From Seiridium cupressi (taxonomy: Eukaryota > Ascomycota > Sordariomycetes > Amphisphaeriales > Sporocadaceae): a stretch of DNA of 64,000 nt. The stretch lies in contig JARVKI010000098.1 in NCBI GenBank assembly GCA_036674765.1, positions 86,822-150,821 of the forward strand, in the 5' to 3' direction. The notes below the pieces were generated by a model. That model was not told where the DNA came from. It ran no database searches and worked only from the letters and a program-made list of their open reading frames with translations. Shown one piece after another: positions 36,888 to 49,129 of the stretch; position 1 is the stretch's first letter; each line of letters starts with the position of its first letter. Both the position numbers and the translations under genes were made by a program.

Positions 36888-37432
36888 AGAACGACAGGAG
36901 CTGGAGTGGCGGGCTTTGCGAGCGAGTGTCCTCTTATTGATGTACATTGGTTTGCCACTGCCGACGCCGCCACAACGACTGGTAGTTGTCCAAGCAAGGG
37001 CTTGCCCTATAGATTGGTGGGAATAAGCCACGCAACACGGGGGACAGTGAGACCTGACATGAATCAACATTATGGACAGAAGTCTTGACGCACACAATCT
37101 ACGGATGTATAGTATGAGCATGATGTATGCCCTGACTGGTACACGAAATGACTCCCTTGAGGCACCCTAGAAACAATATCACTGTTATGCATTAAATTTT
37201 CCGGGAAAGACATGAAAGTCTAAGAGAACCATCTGCTGGGTTTAAATTTGAGCCAAATGTTCTTGTTCGAGGCTCTCGCTTGGGGAAGCTAGCGAGTTGA
37301 GTGAGGGCTATTTGCGACTGTAGGTGATATGCCAGTGCCGCACGAGTGTAGCTGTGGCTGTGACCTGATAAGATCCGTGACACTCATTCGATCGGTGGCG
37401 TGAAAGTCTTTTGGGTTTTGCTGACTTGTATC
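36888..37432. other. Convergent spacer
   Basis: This holds the 3' regions of ACBP and TDP1. No gene is seen. Confidence 0.5.
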
Positions 37433-39257
37433 TCATACGCCCCAAGTCTGCCCCATCCAGTCCAGCTCACGATAATCCGCAGTAGCAACCCAAGGATCCT
37501 CGTTTGGTCCATATTTCTGTAAGGGCAAGCTATACGGGATGCGAAGCCCAACTAAGGTGGCCGTTTCGTTGTCACTCCCACTCTTTTCGTCTCTCGCGCC
37601 CAGATCCTCTTCCTTTGGCATATCTCTCTTGAACACGCCGACCATCCTGGCCCCCTTATCGCCTGCAAACACCTCGGGCCAGACCAGAACCCCGATCTCC
37701 CAACTAGCTATGCGGAGCTCTTTCACACCATTGACCGCCTCGCCCCATGCTTGTTTAGATATGTTTGCTGAGGTGAGAAGGGCCCAATCGATTGCGTTGG
37801 ACGAGTTGTACCGGATATACGTCTTGATATGCGGTGCTGCCCGCTGCCTACCTGCATCTTTGGCTCCGATGTTCGAGGATATGCCGTCAGAGGGCAGCCC
37901 GGATTCAGTGTCGTTTGCCCAGTGGCAGAAGATGGGGCGCAGATATTGCAACTGTTTCTGCTGCTGTGCGGATTGGGTTTTGGTGTGTATCGAGCCTCCC
38001 GAGGCGTAGCCGTCGAGGGATCGGCGGATCTCGTCAGCCGTTGGAAAGACCACTTTAAAGGTGGGATTGGTTTTGGATTTGCCAGTCGGGGACAAGGCTT
38101 CGAAGAGTGTCCTCTGAATCCAGGCATCAGTACCGCCAAGCGTGGCGATTGACGAGATCTGCGCTACAATCTCGGATTTTCCTTCTTGGACAGGCACAGA
38201 GCGTAGGGCGTGCTTCATGGCAGCCCAACCCCATCGCGTTACGCTTGGGTCATCCTCAACAGCGTGTCGCCCAGGTACACTGGCAATGAGTGTTCCCTGG
38301 ACGGCAGAAAAGTCATACTTGGTCAGATTGTCAACTAAACTCTTGCATACATTCCGTTTCGTGTTGTATGCTCGTAAGTAACTGAGCATATCTGCCTTGA
38401 ACTTTGCGCCACTGCCTGAAGGCGCATCGCCCTGGCCTTGGTCGGGGTGGTTCATTAGCGGCAGACAAGGCGACTGCCATACGGCATCAGTCATATTCGT
38501 CCAGTCCTTGGCGATCATGTTTGCTGTATGGATTATGACCTGAGCTGTATCGTCATGGCGGAATATAATGATCATCTTTGAGTGATGCGTGCCAAACATC
38601 TCTGGCATGTAGGCCGTGTGAAGAGTGACATTCTGATGCTTGGAAGCTTGTTCCTGTCCAGTCCGTTAGCCTTCCTGGACGCAAGCCCGGACAACAAGAG
38701 TGTATGGTCATTGTAAGATAAGCTGAGCCTCAATACCTGCAGCTGAATATCTGAAGTCTGATATACTGTAAGATCTCAAATCTACCATTGGTAGAAACGG
38801 CCAGAGGCACATCACGAGTACATGAGAATTCAGGCAGTATTGTGCGAAATTACACATTTCTTACCTCAAGCGTCAGCCTACTCAAGTCTTCTCTCTTCCA
38901 AAAGCCATGGACGATATGGACATTGACCGAAGATCTCACATCCTCATCGAAATGATTTATGAGGAAATCAATGTCATGGAGATAATTGAATTCCCAGCAT
39001 TCGGCGATTAATGGATCGCCTAAGAGGTCGTGGAGGCTGACAGCTCCGACATTTGAGTGCGACGGCAGGTCACGGATGCTAGTAAGGCGAAACGGGGATG
39101 GTATGAGCTTTCGGTGTTGCTTTTGATGCTCTTGCTGCAGCGGTGCAGCCGAACGTCTCATCGGGGGGCTAATCTCGCGTGTGAGTGATGCGGGCGCCGG
39201 GCGTTGAGGCCCATCGGCATCGGATGTGCGTCGCCGCTTTGCTGGAGGCTCCGCCAT
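37433..39257 (-). CDS. TDP1: Tyrosyl-DNA phosphodiesterase 1
   Basis: Two minus-strand exons, 39257-38865 and 38653-37433, phase 0, give 537 aa. TDP1 hydrolyses the 3'-phosphotyrosyl bond left by stalled topoisomerase I and cleans 3' DNA ends in the nucleus; it belongs to the phospholipase D superfamily. Both HKN motifs are complete. The first is HHSKMIII with HTANMIAKDW (His155, Lys157, Asn176). The second is HIKTYIRY with LLTSANISKQAWG (His406, Lys408, Asn428). The N-terminus starts MAEPPAKRRRTSD, a basic stretch fit for nuclear import, then a low-complexity linker before the catalytic domain (EFNYLHDIDFLINHF). The intron is 211 bases. It is divergent from the Eps1-like gene, with about 1.4 kb between starts. 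All catalytic residues are present. Confidence 0.94.
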
Positions 39258-40667
39258 GGTCGAGATTCCGCAGTAGCTCCGTTCCTGTGGACAAGATGGA
39301 GTTTTGCGTTTAGAGTAAGGTGTATTCGACCCATATTATTACCTACTTGAAAGATCGGGTGGCTTAGACGGCTGATAGGCTGTTCCCGAGCATGATAAGA
39401 TTGAGTTCGATCTTCGGTAACCTGAGGTAAGATACGCGACGATCGCTGGTATCTCTTGGCCGACACGAGACGTATGGACGAGTATATCGACTGTGCCGTG
39501 TTTCTTCAACAAGCTTGTGAGTTGTCGAGTTGCAAAGGGCTGACGTGGATATTGCACGGTTCTGATTGGTAGTACTGAGTGCATTCAATTGGCTGCTCCT
39601 TGGCGTCGGCAATTTGCGGGCATTGACAGTGCAGTCCGAATTCGGGATTTGATTGAGATTCGAGACTTCTCCATGCGCCAAACACCAATCATTGGCTTTG
39701 TGACAGAGAAGCTCGACGTGAAGTGGCAGGTGCACAAACGGAGCTAAATTCTTGGTGCTGTGATTTCTATTCATAGCAGTCGCATCCAGAGTTAACTACT
39801 TCGTACTTTTCATTGCGTACGCAACTCGCGCCCAGTCCACATCGGCAGCGCACCAATGCAGTATCTGGCGGATGCAGATATTGTTCATGCGACCGGCTCC
39901 TTGAATCACAATGGTATCGACTTTCGATTGACTAGGCACTACAAACGATGTTGGAAATAATGAACATAAAAAATGCAAAGAGATACGGTAACAGCAAAAC
40001 AAGAGAATGAGGCTCAGCCACAGAAGGATGTGGCGCCTGGCAACTGCAACTTGGCTAGCCTAAGATTAGATAGCGTTTAGGGGTGAATCCGCCTAGAGCT
40101 CAAATAATTTCAAGTCTTGGCAGACCCATGTCAGCTTGTGAGCCCCCGTTGGGCCCCAGGCTCTGGCCAGATTGGCATTGGCCCCCCGACAGTGAATTTC
40201 GCTCGAGACAAAGGCAAGACATTTGCTACTTTGACTTTTTGCCCAGCATCGCCATTGAGGCAGTTTCCACCTCCAGATTATCACTTCACCCTCCTCCAAA
40301 TAGGTGATACGAGGCATCTTGACTGATAGCCGCTCGACACGCGAACGGCCCACTAGAGCTCGCTTGTCCGACTGCGTAATTGCGCAGTAGTTTTTCTAGC
40401 CGCTGCCGACCCTGTACCAACGTCGGTGCTCAGCTACGAATCGGTAGCGCGACTGCAGGTGCCCCCTTTCCACCTTTGCCTCAACTTTCGACAACCAGCA
40501 CCACCACTACCAGACGACCACCTCTCGCTCTGCCCATCGCTACGACTCTTCCTCCCTCTGGGCGGGCGAAATAGCACGGCTTATGATCCGATAAATCATC
40601 GCTACCTCGATCGTCCGACCTCGAACACGCTCGTTACCCTCTCGCGACACCTCGCGAGGCCGTCGCC
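39258..40667. other. Divergent promoter region
   Basis: This is shared upstream DNA for TDP1 (minus) and the Eps1-like gene (plus). The last ~250 bases are C/T-rich, as in a fungal 5' leader. Overlapping minus-strand frames at 39158-39774 show no motif. Confidence 0.5.
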
Positions 40668-42956
40668 ATGAGGCTCTCTTCGCTCGCGCTATGGCTCGGC
40701 GCATCAGCCCTTGGTGCTGCTCAAGCCATCGGAGCCGATAAAGAGAATGATCCAACGAAGGAAAACACATATTTTGACGGCAAGAAGGTGCCGCCGCTGC
40801 TAGAGCTGACGGCAGATAACTTTGCCGAAGAGGTCGCCAAGACGAAATACTTGGTCGTGAAATATTACAGGTATAAGGATGTCTATCCCTTTCGTTTTTA
40901 AAGACTTGCGACTGACATGGCCAAAGTCCATACTGCCCGCATTGTATAGATTTCGCACCGACCTACCAGACCTTGTACGAATACTATTACACGTCGAAAC
41001 CCCCGACATCCTCAGCAGAATCTTCATTCGAGGAGTACTATGACATTCGATTCGCCTCGCTCAATTGTATTGCTTACGGTGACATGTGCACAAAGCACAG
41101 TGTCCAGTCATATCCCCAGACCTCCATCTACAAGAGCGGCGAAGTGCTCGACACCGTTAAGGGCGGCAAGAATATAACCATCATCTCCAGCCTAGTCGAG
41201 GACGCCCTTGAGAAGGAGCATCCTGGTACCAGGCCTCGCGATCTTGTTCTTCCCACCCCTGGCGCAACGTCTCTTCCGGAACCTACTGAAGCCACCAAGA
41301 AGGTCGACAACGCCGAGAAGCCCGTGAAAGATAACGAGGCCGAGTCTAGCGACAAGACTGCGAAGACTGAAAAGACCGAGTCCAAGTCTGAAAAGACGGA
41401 GGATGCGAAGAAGGACAGCAAGAAAGCCGACAAGGCGGACGAAAAGGATAATTCTTACATCATCCCCTTCAAGATCCCCGAGGTCAAGCACGCCAAGCCA
41501 AGCACAACGCCGAACAAGGAGGGCGTTTCGGTTGCCTTGACTGCCGAAAGCTTCCAGCAGCTCGTCACTATGAGTCAAGACCCTTGGTTCATCAAGTTTT
41601 ATGCGCCTTGGTGCCACCACTGTCAGGCCATGGCTCCAAACTGGCAGCAACTCGCCAAGGAGATGAAAGGACGCCTGAACATTGGAGAGGTCAACTGCGA
41701 CGCTGAGTCTAGACTCTGCAAGGACGTCCATGTTCGCGGATATCCCACCATCCACTTCTTCAAGGGTGGCGAGCGTGTGGAATATGACGGCCTCCGTGGC
41801 CTCGGTGACTTTGTCAAGTACGCCGAGAAGGCTATGGATGTCGCCGGTGGTGTCCCAGATGTTGATGCTGCATCGTTCAAGGCCATGGAGGAAAAGGAAG
41901 AGGTCATCTTCCTCTACTTCTATGACCATGCCGCCACCACGGAAGATATGATGGCTTTGGAAAGACTACCCCTTAGCCTCATCGGCCGCGCGAAGCTCGT
42001 CAAGACCAGAGACCCTGTACTATTCGACAGATTCAAGATCACCACATGGCCCAGACTAATCGTAGCTCGGGACAGCCGACCCACGTACTATAACCCTCTC
42101 ACTCCCAGGGAAATGCGAGATACGCACCTGGTCCTCAACTGGATGAAGTCTGTTTGGCTGCCTATCATTCCCGAGATGACTGCTTCTAATGCCCGCGAGA
42201 TCATGGATGGAAAGATCGTGGTACTTGGTATTCTCAACAGAGAAGATCAGGAATCTTTCCTCGGCGCTAAACGGGAAATGAAGAGCGCGGCCAATGAGTG
42301 GATGGATAAGCAGATTCAATTGTTCCAACTCGAGAGACAGGAACTGCGAGATGCCAAGCAGTTAAGAATCGAAGAGGCCGAAGACCGCAATGACCAGCGC
42401 GCACTGCGGGCTGCCAAGGGTATCCATATCAACATGGATAGGTCAGACCGCAAAGAGGTTGCTTTTGCCTGGGTTGATGGCGTCTTCTGGCAGAGGTGGA
42501 TCCGTACGACTTACGGCATCGATGTCAAGGACGGTGAACGTGTTATTATCAATGATGAGGACGTGAGTAATGACCATCCCTGTTGCGCGCTGCACAAGAC
42601 TAACAATTCGACAGAACCGCAGATACTGGGACCAGACTATCACTGGAAACTACATCATCCCTTCCCGAACTTCCATCCTAGAAACCATCGGCAAGGTGAC
42701 CGCGTCGCCGCCTAAGATCAAGCCCAAGTTGACCATCTCGAGCTTCGAGAAGATATTCTTCGACATCCGCATGACCTTTTCCGAGCACCCATATCTGAGC
42801 TTTGGCTGTGTCGCTGGCCTTGCTCTAGGCGCTGCATCTTGGTTCCGTGGTCGCCTTCGAAGAAGAGGTGGCCACTTCCGCCTAGACGAGAACCTGCCTA
42901 TCAAGGAGCTTAAGGAGGGATTCCTGGGTAATACAGCAAACGGCAAGACGGACTAA
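40668..42956 (+). CDS. Transmembrane protein disulfide isomerase, Eps1-like
   Basis: Three exons, 40668-40870, 40927-42562 and 42615-42956, give 726 aa. Residues 1-20 (MRLSSLALWLGASALGAAQA) form a clean signal peptide. The first thioredoxin domain carries CPHC at residues 71-74 and the second carries CHHC at 297-300 in the context APWCHHCQAMAP; both retain two catalytic cysteines. Between them lies a ~60-residue Lys/Glu/Asp/Ser low-complexity linker. A third, redox-inactive thioredoxin-like region follows, then a membrane segment near residues 672-690 (YLSFGCVAGLALGAASWF) and a short basic cytosolic tail. This layout matches yeast Eps1, an ER membrane PDI-family protein that recognises misfolded plasma-membrane proteins for ER quality control. 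The final splice (NDED to NRRYWD) removes a 52-base intron with a frame change. The gene is intact. Confidence 0.9.
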
Positions 42957-44190
42957 GGGACGCAATCTCATTTTGAAATACTGAATTCGCATATGAGAAT
43001 AGGGAAAGCCGGCGCATCATTAATGATCGATCATGGATTTCATGGGAGTTGAGCAAACCGACCATCCTGCTAGGAGTTCTGTATATTATGTGCTCTGTAC
43101 TGCACTTTGTCTTGCATAGTCGCCACTACACGTCCCATGAATTAGAGGGGCGCCTTGTTTTGAATCGGGGAGCCTGAACAGGATGGCAGAACAGTAGGGC
43201 ACTGACCGGGTCGGGGCATAGAGGATTTGAACAAGGACGAAATACTTGTTACGGTGGTGAACAATGCATCATAATAATATATCCAAGCCTTTTCTGTTTG
43301 TTCGCTGATCATTCTGCTTCATATAATGTCACTTCGAGAGTATCTATATGTATTCCGTCATGCATCCCTACTCTTTCTTAAAGTCCCAACCTTGAAGTCG
43401 GCATTGGGATTATGTAAGCACAATACAGCTAATAAAACACAAACATATATGTAGCAGAATAAGCTATTGGAGTAGCCTGTCCTAGGACGGCTATCCATTA
43501 AACATACTTTCTCTTCACCATATCTGGTTGAGGTCTCGTAAGTGGCACGACGACGAAACCCGAATCACCTATGAACCACGGTCTTGAAGGATTTGGCACG
43601 CCAAGTGATGAAATGGCCATTCTTCGTTGTGCTTCAACGAGGAACGTCTTTACAAAAGAAAAATAAAAAATAAAATTGCTCTGTCTCGGACTACCTTCTG
43701 ATATCGTGAACCGCTGCTCCCTATCATTCAATACAGTGACTGGGGCAGAGTAATTGCCTGCAAGATTGTCTGTGCAGGCCACTTTGGGCTACACAATAAA
43801 CGAGTTTCGATTGAGTGACGAAGCGACGCCGGCGTAGGCTGACAATTAGACGTTGATTGATAGTTATTTTTGAATGAAAATGAGGCGAGATCACATTGGA
43901 AGGCAATCGGGATCAAAATCACCACATTGATTCAGAAGCTGTCTCAGCTATCTTTTAGAGGATCGATAGGATTTGACTCGGCTCCCACGAAATTGCTGCA
44001 AAGTTTGAAAAGGAAGTCCTGGCTGGAATATAGTTGAATCACAGATGAGAACAAAGTTCGCAATTATGCAAGCCGTAATCTGTACATTAATTATGCCTTT
44101 GGTCGCCCCAGGAAAGGATAAAAACTCTGGTAGAAGTCTTAAAAACCAACAGGCATCAGCAAGAATCGCTGTTTACTTACTCTAAAGCTG
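42957..44190. other. Intergenic region
   Basis: This holds the 3' region of the Eps1-like gene, then AT-leaning sequence with short frames and no motif. Confidence 0.4.
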
Positions 44191-44335
44191 GCTTGCTCGC
44201 TTAATGGTAAACAGCGATAGTTTGCGGTGCTGAAAACCCACAATTGTGGGTTTCCACAGCCTTAGGTTATAATCCCAAGGCGAGGTTTTTGCCTTTTCTT
44301 TCTTTTTTTTTTTCCTCTTTTCCTTTTTTCCTCCC
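44191..44335 (+). other. Structured tRNA- or SINE-like element with a perfect palindrome
   Basis: A perfect 20-base palindrome (44234-44253, AAACCCACAATTGTGGGTTT) lies between two other helices. CGCT/AGCG (44198-44201 / 44212-44215) would close an 11-base loop containing GG, like a D-arm. GCCTTAGG/CCCAAGGC (44259-44266 / 44274-44281) has a 7-base loop, like a T-arm, with one A-C mismatch. GGTTATAATCC at 44265-44275 matches the pol III B box GGTTCGANTCC at 9 of 11 positions. TCGCTTAATGG at 44197-44207 resembles an A box. A long T/C-rich run follows from 44285. No tRNA acceptor stem can be formed, so a decayed tRNA or tRNA-derived SINE is more likely than a working tRNA. Confidence 0.35.
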
Positions 44336-45420
44336 TTCCAGCCTCATTTTTATTTAATACCCCTCAAATAGCTATGCAAACTATGGGGAAATATAACGCC
44401 TTATATGCTACTGATACAATAAGTCCACTGTGACATAGAGATCGATATCTTATGACTCCTGAGCCTCCTTGCATCGAAGCCCTCGGTTGGCAGAGCGCCA
44501 CTCCTTGTGCGTAAGCACTAGTTCGCCTTGATTTGCTCACTACGTATTCGTTCTTAATCGTTATAGCAGTAAGGCTGCTCCATTTTGCTACTGCTTCTGC
44601 ATGAAAGTCAGGTTTGACGAAAGATCCCCTGGTGACCCTTGCTCACATGAATAGTTGACGACGGCCCTTATAAAGTACTCGACATACTGTCGCAGGGACA
44701 ATCTCTATTTTTCAACCCGAGTCATCAGCTCATTAGCCATCATCGTGTCAAGATGGACGAAGGTTATGAGGGGTGAATTGATTGATTAGTTAGTTGAGTT
44801 TCAGAGAGAAGTAGAAGGAGATAATCTAATATATGTACATGTGTGTGTGGGCTGGGAAGCCCGAAAAGAGGGTGGCTGGGCCACCTGTTTCAACACATCG
44901 ACTGTATCAGTGCTCACCCACACGAGATCTACGTCATTGTAGATACCCACGATTCCTACAACAACTATCGTCGCAACATTCACTGCACCACCCACATCTA
45001 GTAATATAGCTTCTACTCCAACCGCTGGTGCCATCACTTTTATCAGAAGAGCGATTAGTATTCACCGCAATAATCAAAACAACATCTACTATCCCACAAG
45101 AACCTACAGCCCGCTTGACCAGGGTATCCTTGCCCTGGCGAGTAAGGCCAACTCATCTCTAGCCCTGACAGTTTCTGTTACCATTCTCAGGAGGACCACC
45201 TGTCAGGTGGATCTGGTTATGGAAAACCTTCGAAACTTTGCGGATTTTACGCGCCTGTCTGGCTCGGGGCTGTTTGACAACAGCGTTAACGACGTAGGAC
45301 CGAACAATTAAGAGTAAAACGTTTTGGGAAAAGCCGTGGGTTCAATTTTGACAGGTTATCTAGATTATTGAGTGTTGTCAGTTCTCTTCCTGGTGAGTTT
45401 TCGACTGTTCCCTTGTAAAG

Positions 45421-45447
45421 GACTGAGAAGGACTGAAGTCCTCAGTC
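45421..45447. repeat. Imperfect inverted repeat next to repeat copy B
   Basis: GACTGAG-AAG-GACT pairs with AGTCCTCAGTC across a two-base loop, with a three-base bulge. A second short inverted pair, CCCACC/GGTGGG, overlaps the left edge of copy B. Confidence 0.45.
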
Positions 45448-45458
45448 CCACCGGGATT

Positions 45459-45555
45459 GGTGGGAGGATATTGGACCTGATAACTATTCTGAACAATAAC
45501 ATCATTACCAACCTAATACGTCACTTTGGTACAACGGTCATCTACACCTCAACTA
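45459..45555 (+). repeat. 97-base dispersed repeat, copy B
   Basis: Same length and orientation as copy A at 20582-20678. Differences are confined mainly to a patch after the first 20 bases; the last ~55 bases appear identical. It lies immediately downstream of the dead NRPS-like gene. Confidence 0.8.
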
Positions 45556-45747
45556 ACGCCCACAGACCTGTTTTGGTGCGAATCTTATGGCAACTATATA
45601 GCTATGGAACACGAACCTCCTGCGACTTAGAATCATTCAAAATGACGCGGTTCATTTGTCACGTATTATGTAGACAAATGTGGAGTAGCTAACAGTCGTT
45701 TTGCGACGTGATGAATTGGTGAACATCTTCCTTGCGGCCGGTGTAAC

Positions 45748-48700
45748 CTATACAAACTGCTTAATCTTCCTCCAGTACGAAATATTGACTTTGATTCCTT
45801 CCTCTGGAACATATTTATTATCAGCCATGGTTGGGCTTATACTGCGTCAATTGGTTGTGTCCAGAACAACAGATCCGCGTGACATCTTGATGAAATCTTC
45901 CGCAAGGAAATGCGCGAGGCCCCTGGCAGGGTTCTTGTATTCTCCTGCTGATTCAACGAGGGATAACCAACCATCGACCGGGATGATCGACGAGCTTGGG
46001 ATCTGCAGCTCCTTCGATAGGAGCCCGATCACATCTTCCCAGTTCTGTCGCGTGGGGTTCTCCAGATGATATACGGGGCGTAGTGGCTGACGGCTGAATG
46101 TGATCTCGGAAATGGCCTTGTCGGCCAAACCCACCGGCAGTCAGGACAACGTCTGTTTGATAAAGTTAGTGAATGACCCACAACCCATAGGTCGGAATGA
46201 GGTGTATATCTTACCCCATGCAGGTCGGAAAGTTTCTTGACTTTAACGGATGAGGCACAAACAGCGACGAAGTGCTCATCCGCGTTCCAATAACCACTGC
46301 TAGCTCCAGAGATCTGTCCCAGCCTGGCGAAGCCTGCCTCCATTTCGGGAAACTCACTAGCAGCACGCTCGATCATCTTCTCACATACGAGTTTGGCCTT
46401 GGCGTAGCCGAGTCCGAGGGTGCAGAGTGAATCTTCTACAAAAACTTCGGGAACTGGAGCCTCTCCCTTGACCGACGGATATTTGCCAACAGTTGGTATA
46501 GAAGACGTGAACAACAGCCTAGGCTTCCTCGAGCGTTGAAGAGAGCGCGCCCTGAAGGCCAGCTCGATCAGATTATGCAGGCTCTTGAAAGCGGCATCGA
46601 AAGAGGGCAGGCTCGTCTTGAAGTTCATAGGCCATGCAATGTGTACGATATGAGTTACTCGGGCTGCCAGGCGCTCCTATACTGCTTCCTCCAACCCGAG
46701 CCATATCGCCGCCGTGTTTGTCTGGTGTACTTCGACCTTGGTCCACGCGTCGTCGGGAATGGCGATCTCGCGTACCCTCATGGCCCTCTTCTACCTTTCG
46801 ATTGGATCCTCGCTCGACGGTCTATTTAGACAGATGATGTGGCCGACGGAGCCATCCATGAGAAGCCGCTCCAAGAGGAAAGAACCCAGGCTTCCGGTGG
46901 TACCCGTAAGCGCGACAACAGATTTATCGTCATGATTGTGTTTGGCCTCGTTGGTATATTTGGCGACCAGGTCCTCGACAATCTGCGCGTCGGACAGGGC
47001 ACCGTTCGTCTTTGAGCCCTCTGGTACCAACACTTCTGCCAATGCACTGATCGAGGGGTGTAGGTACACAAAATCGTTGGCGATCTCGTCAGCCGGTAGG
47101 ATGTGATTCGCTTCCGCGCCGTATTCAAGATGCGTTGCACGCACGGAAGCCACCAATAACCTTCGCAGCCTAGTCGCCTGCAGGCTATCCATTCCATGGG
47201 CAAAGAAGTCATCGTCGTCTGACCAATCATCAAGAGAGCCTTGCCATCTGACGTTCTGCTTCGCGAGAGCTCTGATGCTTGACCGAGTGGCTGACAAGTC
47301 TAGAGGAGGCGCATCCGTGACGGCTTCAAGATTGCGGTAAACGACCTCTATCTCCGCGGCGAACTTTCTGGTTACCGCTTGCCGGAGGATGCTCCCTTTA
47401 TCCGATCTTGGGAGATGGCCGGGAGAAACGATCAGTATAGCAGCCGGCGAAGTGATCCTCGCATGGGCATCCATCTGACGGCCGATATCCTGAATGACCG
47501 ATCAACAGAAGTCTTTGAAACTCTCTAGCTCATGGCCCTTGATTTCTTTAACTGGCTCTATGATGACTCCGAGCTCGAATCGATTATCTCCAATTACGCT
47601 TACATCCTTCACGCCATCTTGCTGTCTAAGGAGAGACTCTAAGATTATGGGCCTCACCTTTTCCCCTGTGGCGAGGCAGATCAGGTCGTCGGTACGGCCG
47701 GCGACTGCAAAATCCAATTCTGCTATGTCGGTACCAAGGGACCATTCTCTTTTGGTGAGGATCAGATCTTGGAGTTCGAAGCGGGCACGCCACCCAAACG
47801 GCTGCATACTAATCTTATATGAGTAGCTATGTTTGGGTTCAGCGTCCGACTGGGAAAGTTCGGGCTGCTCCAGCTTCGTATCAGCCCGATGCAGTTGCAC
47901 TTCGAGTGGTCCGATTATGTCACTACGCAACCTGACTGACGCCAGTCATGTCTCCTGTCCGGTTTGAAGAAATCAGTCAGAGGGCCAGTCTCGGTAGAAC
48001 CATATTGATTAATCAGTCTGACCCCTGAAAGTTCTAGCCTTTCCCCGACAGACGTCTTCAGCATGCCCGCACCGAAGGCAACAAAGTCCAGCTCTCGGAG
48101 GACTCCGTGCCCCCGAGACTCGGGCAAAGCATCGATCTCCTCGATGATCGACGGCACAGTCATCAAGCCTTTTGCTCCGGACTCTTGTATGAGATTTGCG
48201 ACAGAAGCCCCGGTCGGGATGGTAGACGGTAGGGGAATGCAAACGGGTTTCCCGGCACCGAGAGCCAGACAAATCGATACGAGTCCGAACCCCTGTTGAC
48301 TTGATGAGTACTAATTATAGCCTTTTGTGCATTTTTCTTTCTCTCTTATCAATATTACTTACATGAAACAATGGAAGTGTGGAGATGGCGAGGCTGTGCG
48401 TCTCTTGGGCAGACTCAAAGCTCTGACAGCTTGCATAACTGAAGAGATATCGGTGTGAACAAGGTATTGGCTTTGGAAGTCCCGAGGTTCCCGAAGAATG
48501 TAGGATAAGCATTTGTCGGTCATCTTCCGATACGAAGTGGTTCGAGTGTGCCGCGCGCACCAGATCATCTGAACGTGTCAGCTTCACATCTTCGAAGAAC
48601 TCATGGTACCCAGGCACAAGGCATATCCTCGGCGCAACACCCTCGTCCACTCTTTCCTGGCTATTGTTTTCAGTCTTTTGAAAGGCATCAGCAGCCAGAA

Positions 48701-49129
48701 GTTGCAGACTTGATGAGACGAGCATGAGCTTCGCGCAGGTCTCTCGGATAAGATGATGCACGGCAGGCGCACTCAGGCGCACCGAAAGAAGTACGACAGG
48801 TACACCCTTTCCCATATATCCGAGCAGGAAGACTACCAGACCCACGTGGCTTTCCATGAAGATCGCGACTGGTGCACATTTTTCCGCTTGTCCTTGTGCG
48901 TGGGCTGAGACCCGATGGCTTGTTCTTCAAGCCAGGCTTGGTAACGCACAACCGCATAAAATAATTTTCCATAACTGATTGACACGAGGGTATTATTTCT
49001 TTCGGCCTGGAAGCATAAGAGATGGTCAGGGTTTTTCTCATAGTGAAAATCCACCAGCTCAGGTAGGGACCGAAAAGCTGAACCAGAGGTGAGGTCCAAA
49101 TCTAATGCCGGTGGTACGAATTTTGTCAT
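45748..49129 (-). pseudogene. NRPS-like adenylation-PCP-thioester reductase, inactivated
   Basis: The minus strand encodes a single-module adenylate-forming reductase of about 1000 aa. In order it shows: N-terminus MTKFVPPALDLDL; adenylation core LHSSGTSGLPKP (A3) and INQYGSTETGPL (A5); C-terminal A subdomain (GRTDDLICLATGEK, GRQMDAHARI, PRSDKGSILR); carrier domain FFAHGMDSLQATRLRR with the phosphopantetheine Ser; reductase with GTTGSLGSFLLERLL (NADPH) and YAKAKLVCE. Such enzymes activate and reduce a carboxylic acid to an aldehyde or alcohol. Two introns are normal (donors near 48361 and 46216). The frame is broken near 48900 and near 47940, each as if one base were missing. In-frame stops lie at 47502-47504 (TGA), 46791-46793 (TAG), 46677-46679 (TAG), 46141-46143 (TGA) and 45847-45849 (TGA). 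Reading frame and motifs resume after each stop, so these are point lesions in an otherwise complete gene. Confidence 0.88.

Larger units (their letters stand above)
44336..45747. other. Accessory spacer with repeat copy B
   Basis: Besides the hairpin and repeat listed separately, there is a ~270-base open stretch from about 45060 to 45310 that reads through to a TAA, but I recognise nothing in it. Confidence 0.35.

Noticed and set aside
41192..41929. A 245-codon open frame on the minus strand
   Set aside because: It is the antisense shadow of the Eps1-like gene, produced by its biased codon use and Lys/Glu linker.
44191..44335. A functional tRNA gene
   Set aside because: The D- and T-arm-like helices exist, but no 7-bp acceptor stem or clear anticodon arm can be drawn.
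48840..48930. A possible intron explaining the first frame break of the NRPS-like gene
   Set aside because: No GT..AG pair of suitable length keeps both flanking conserved segments; a lost base is simpler.
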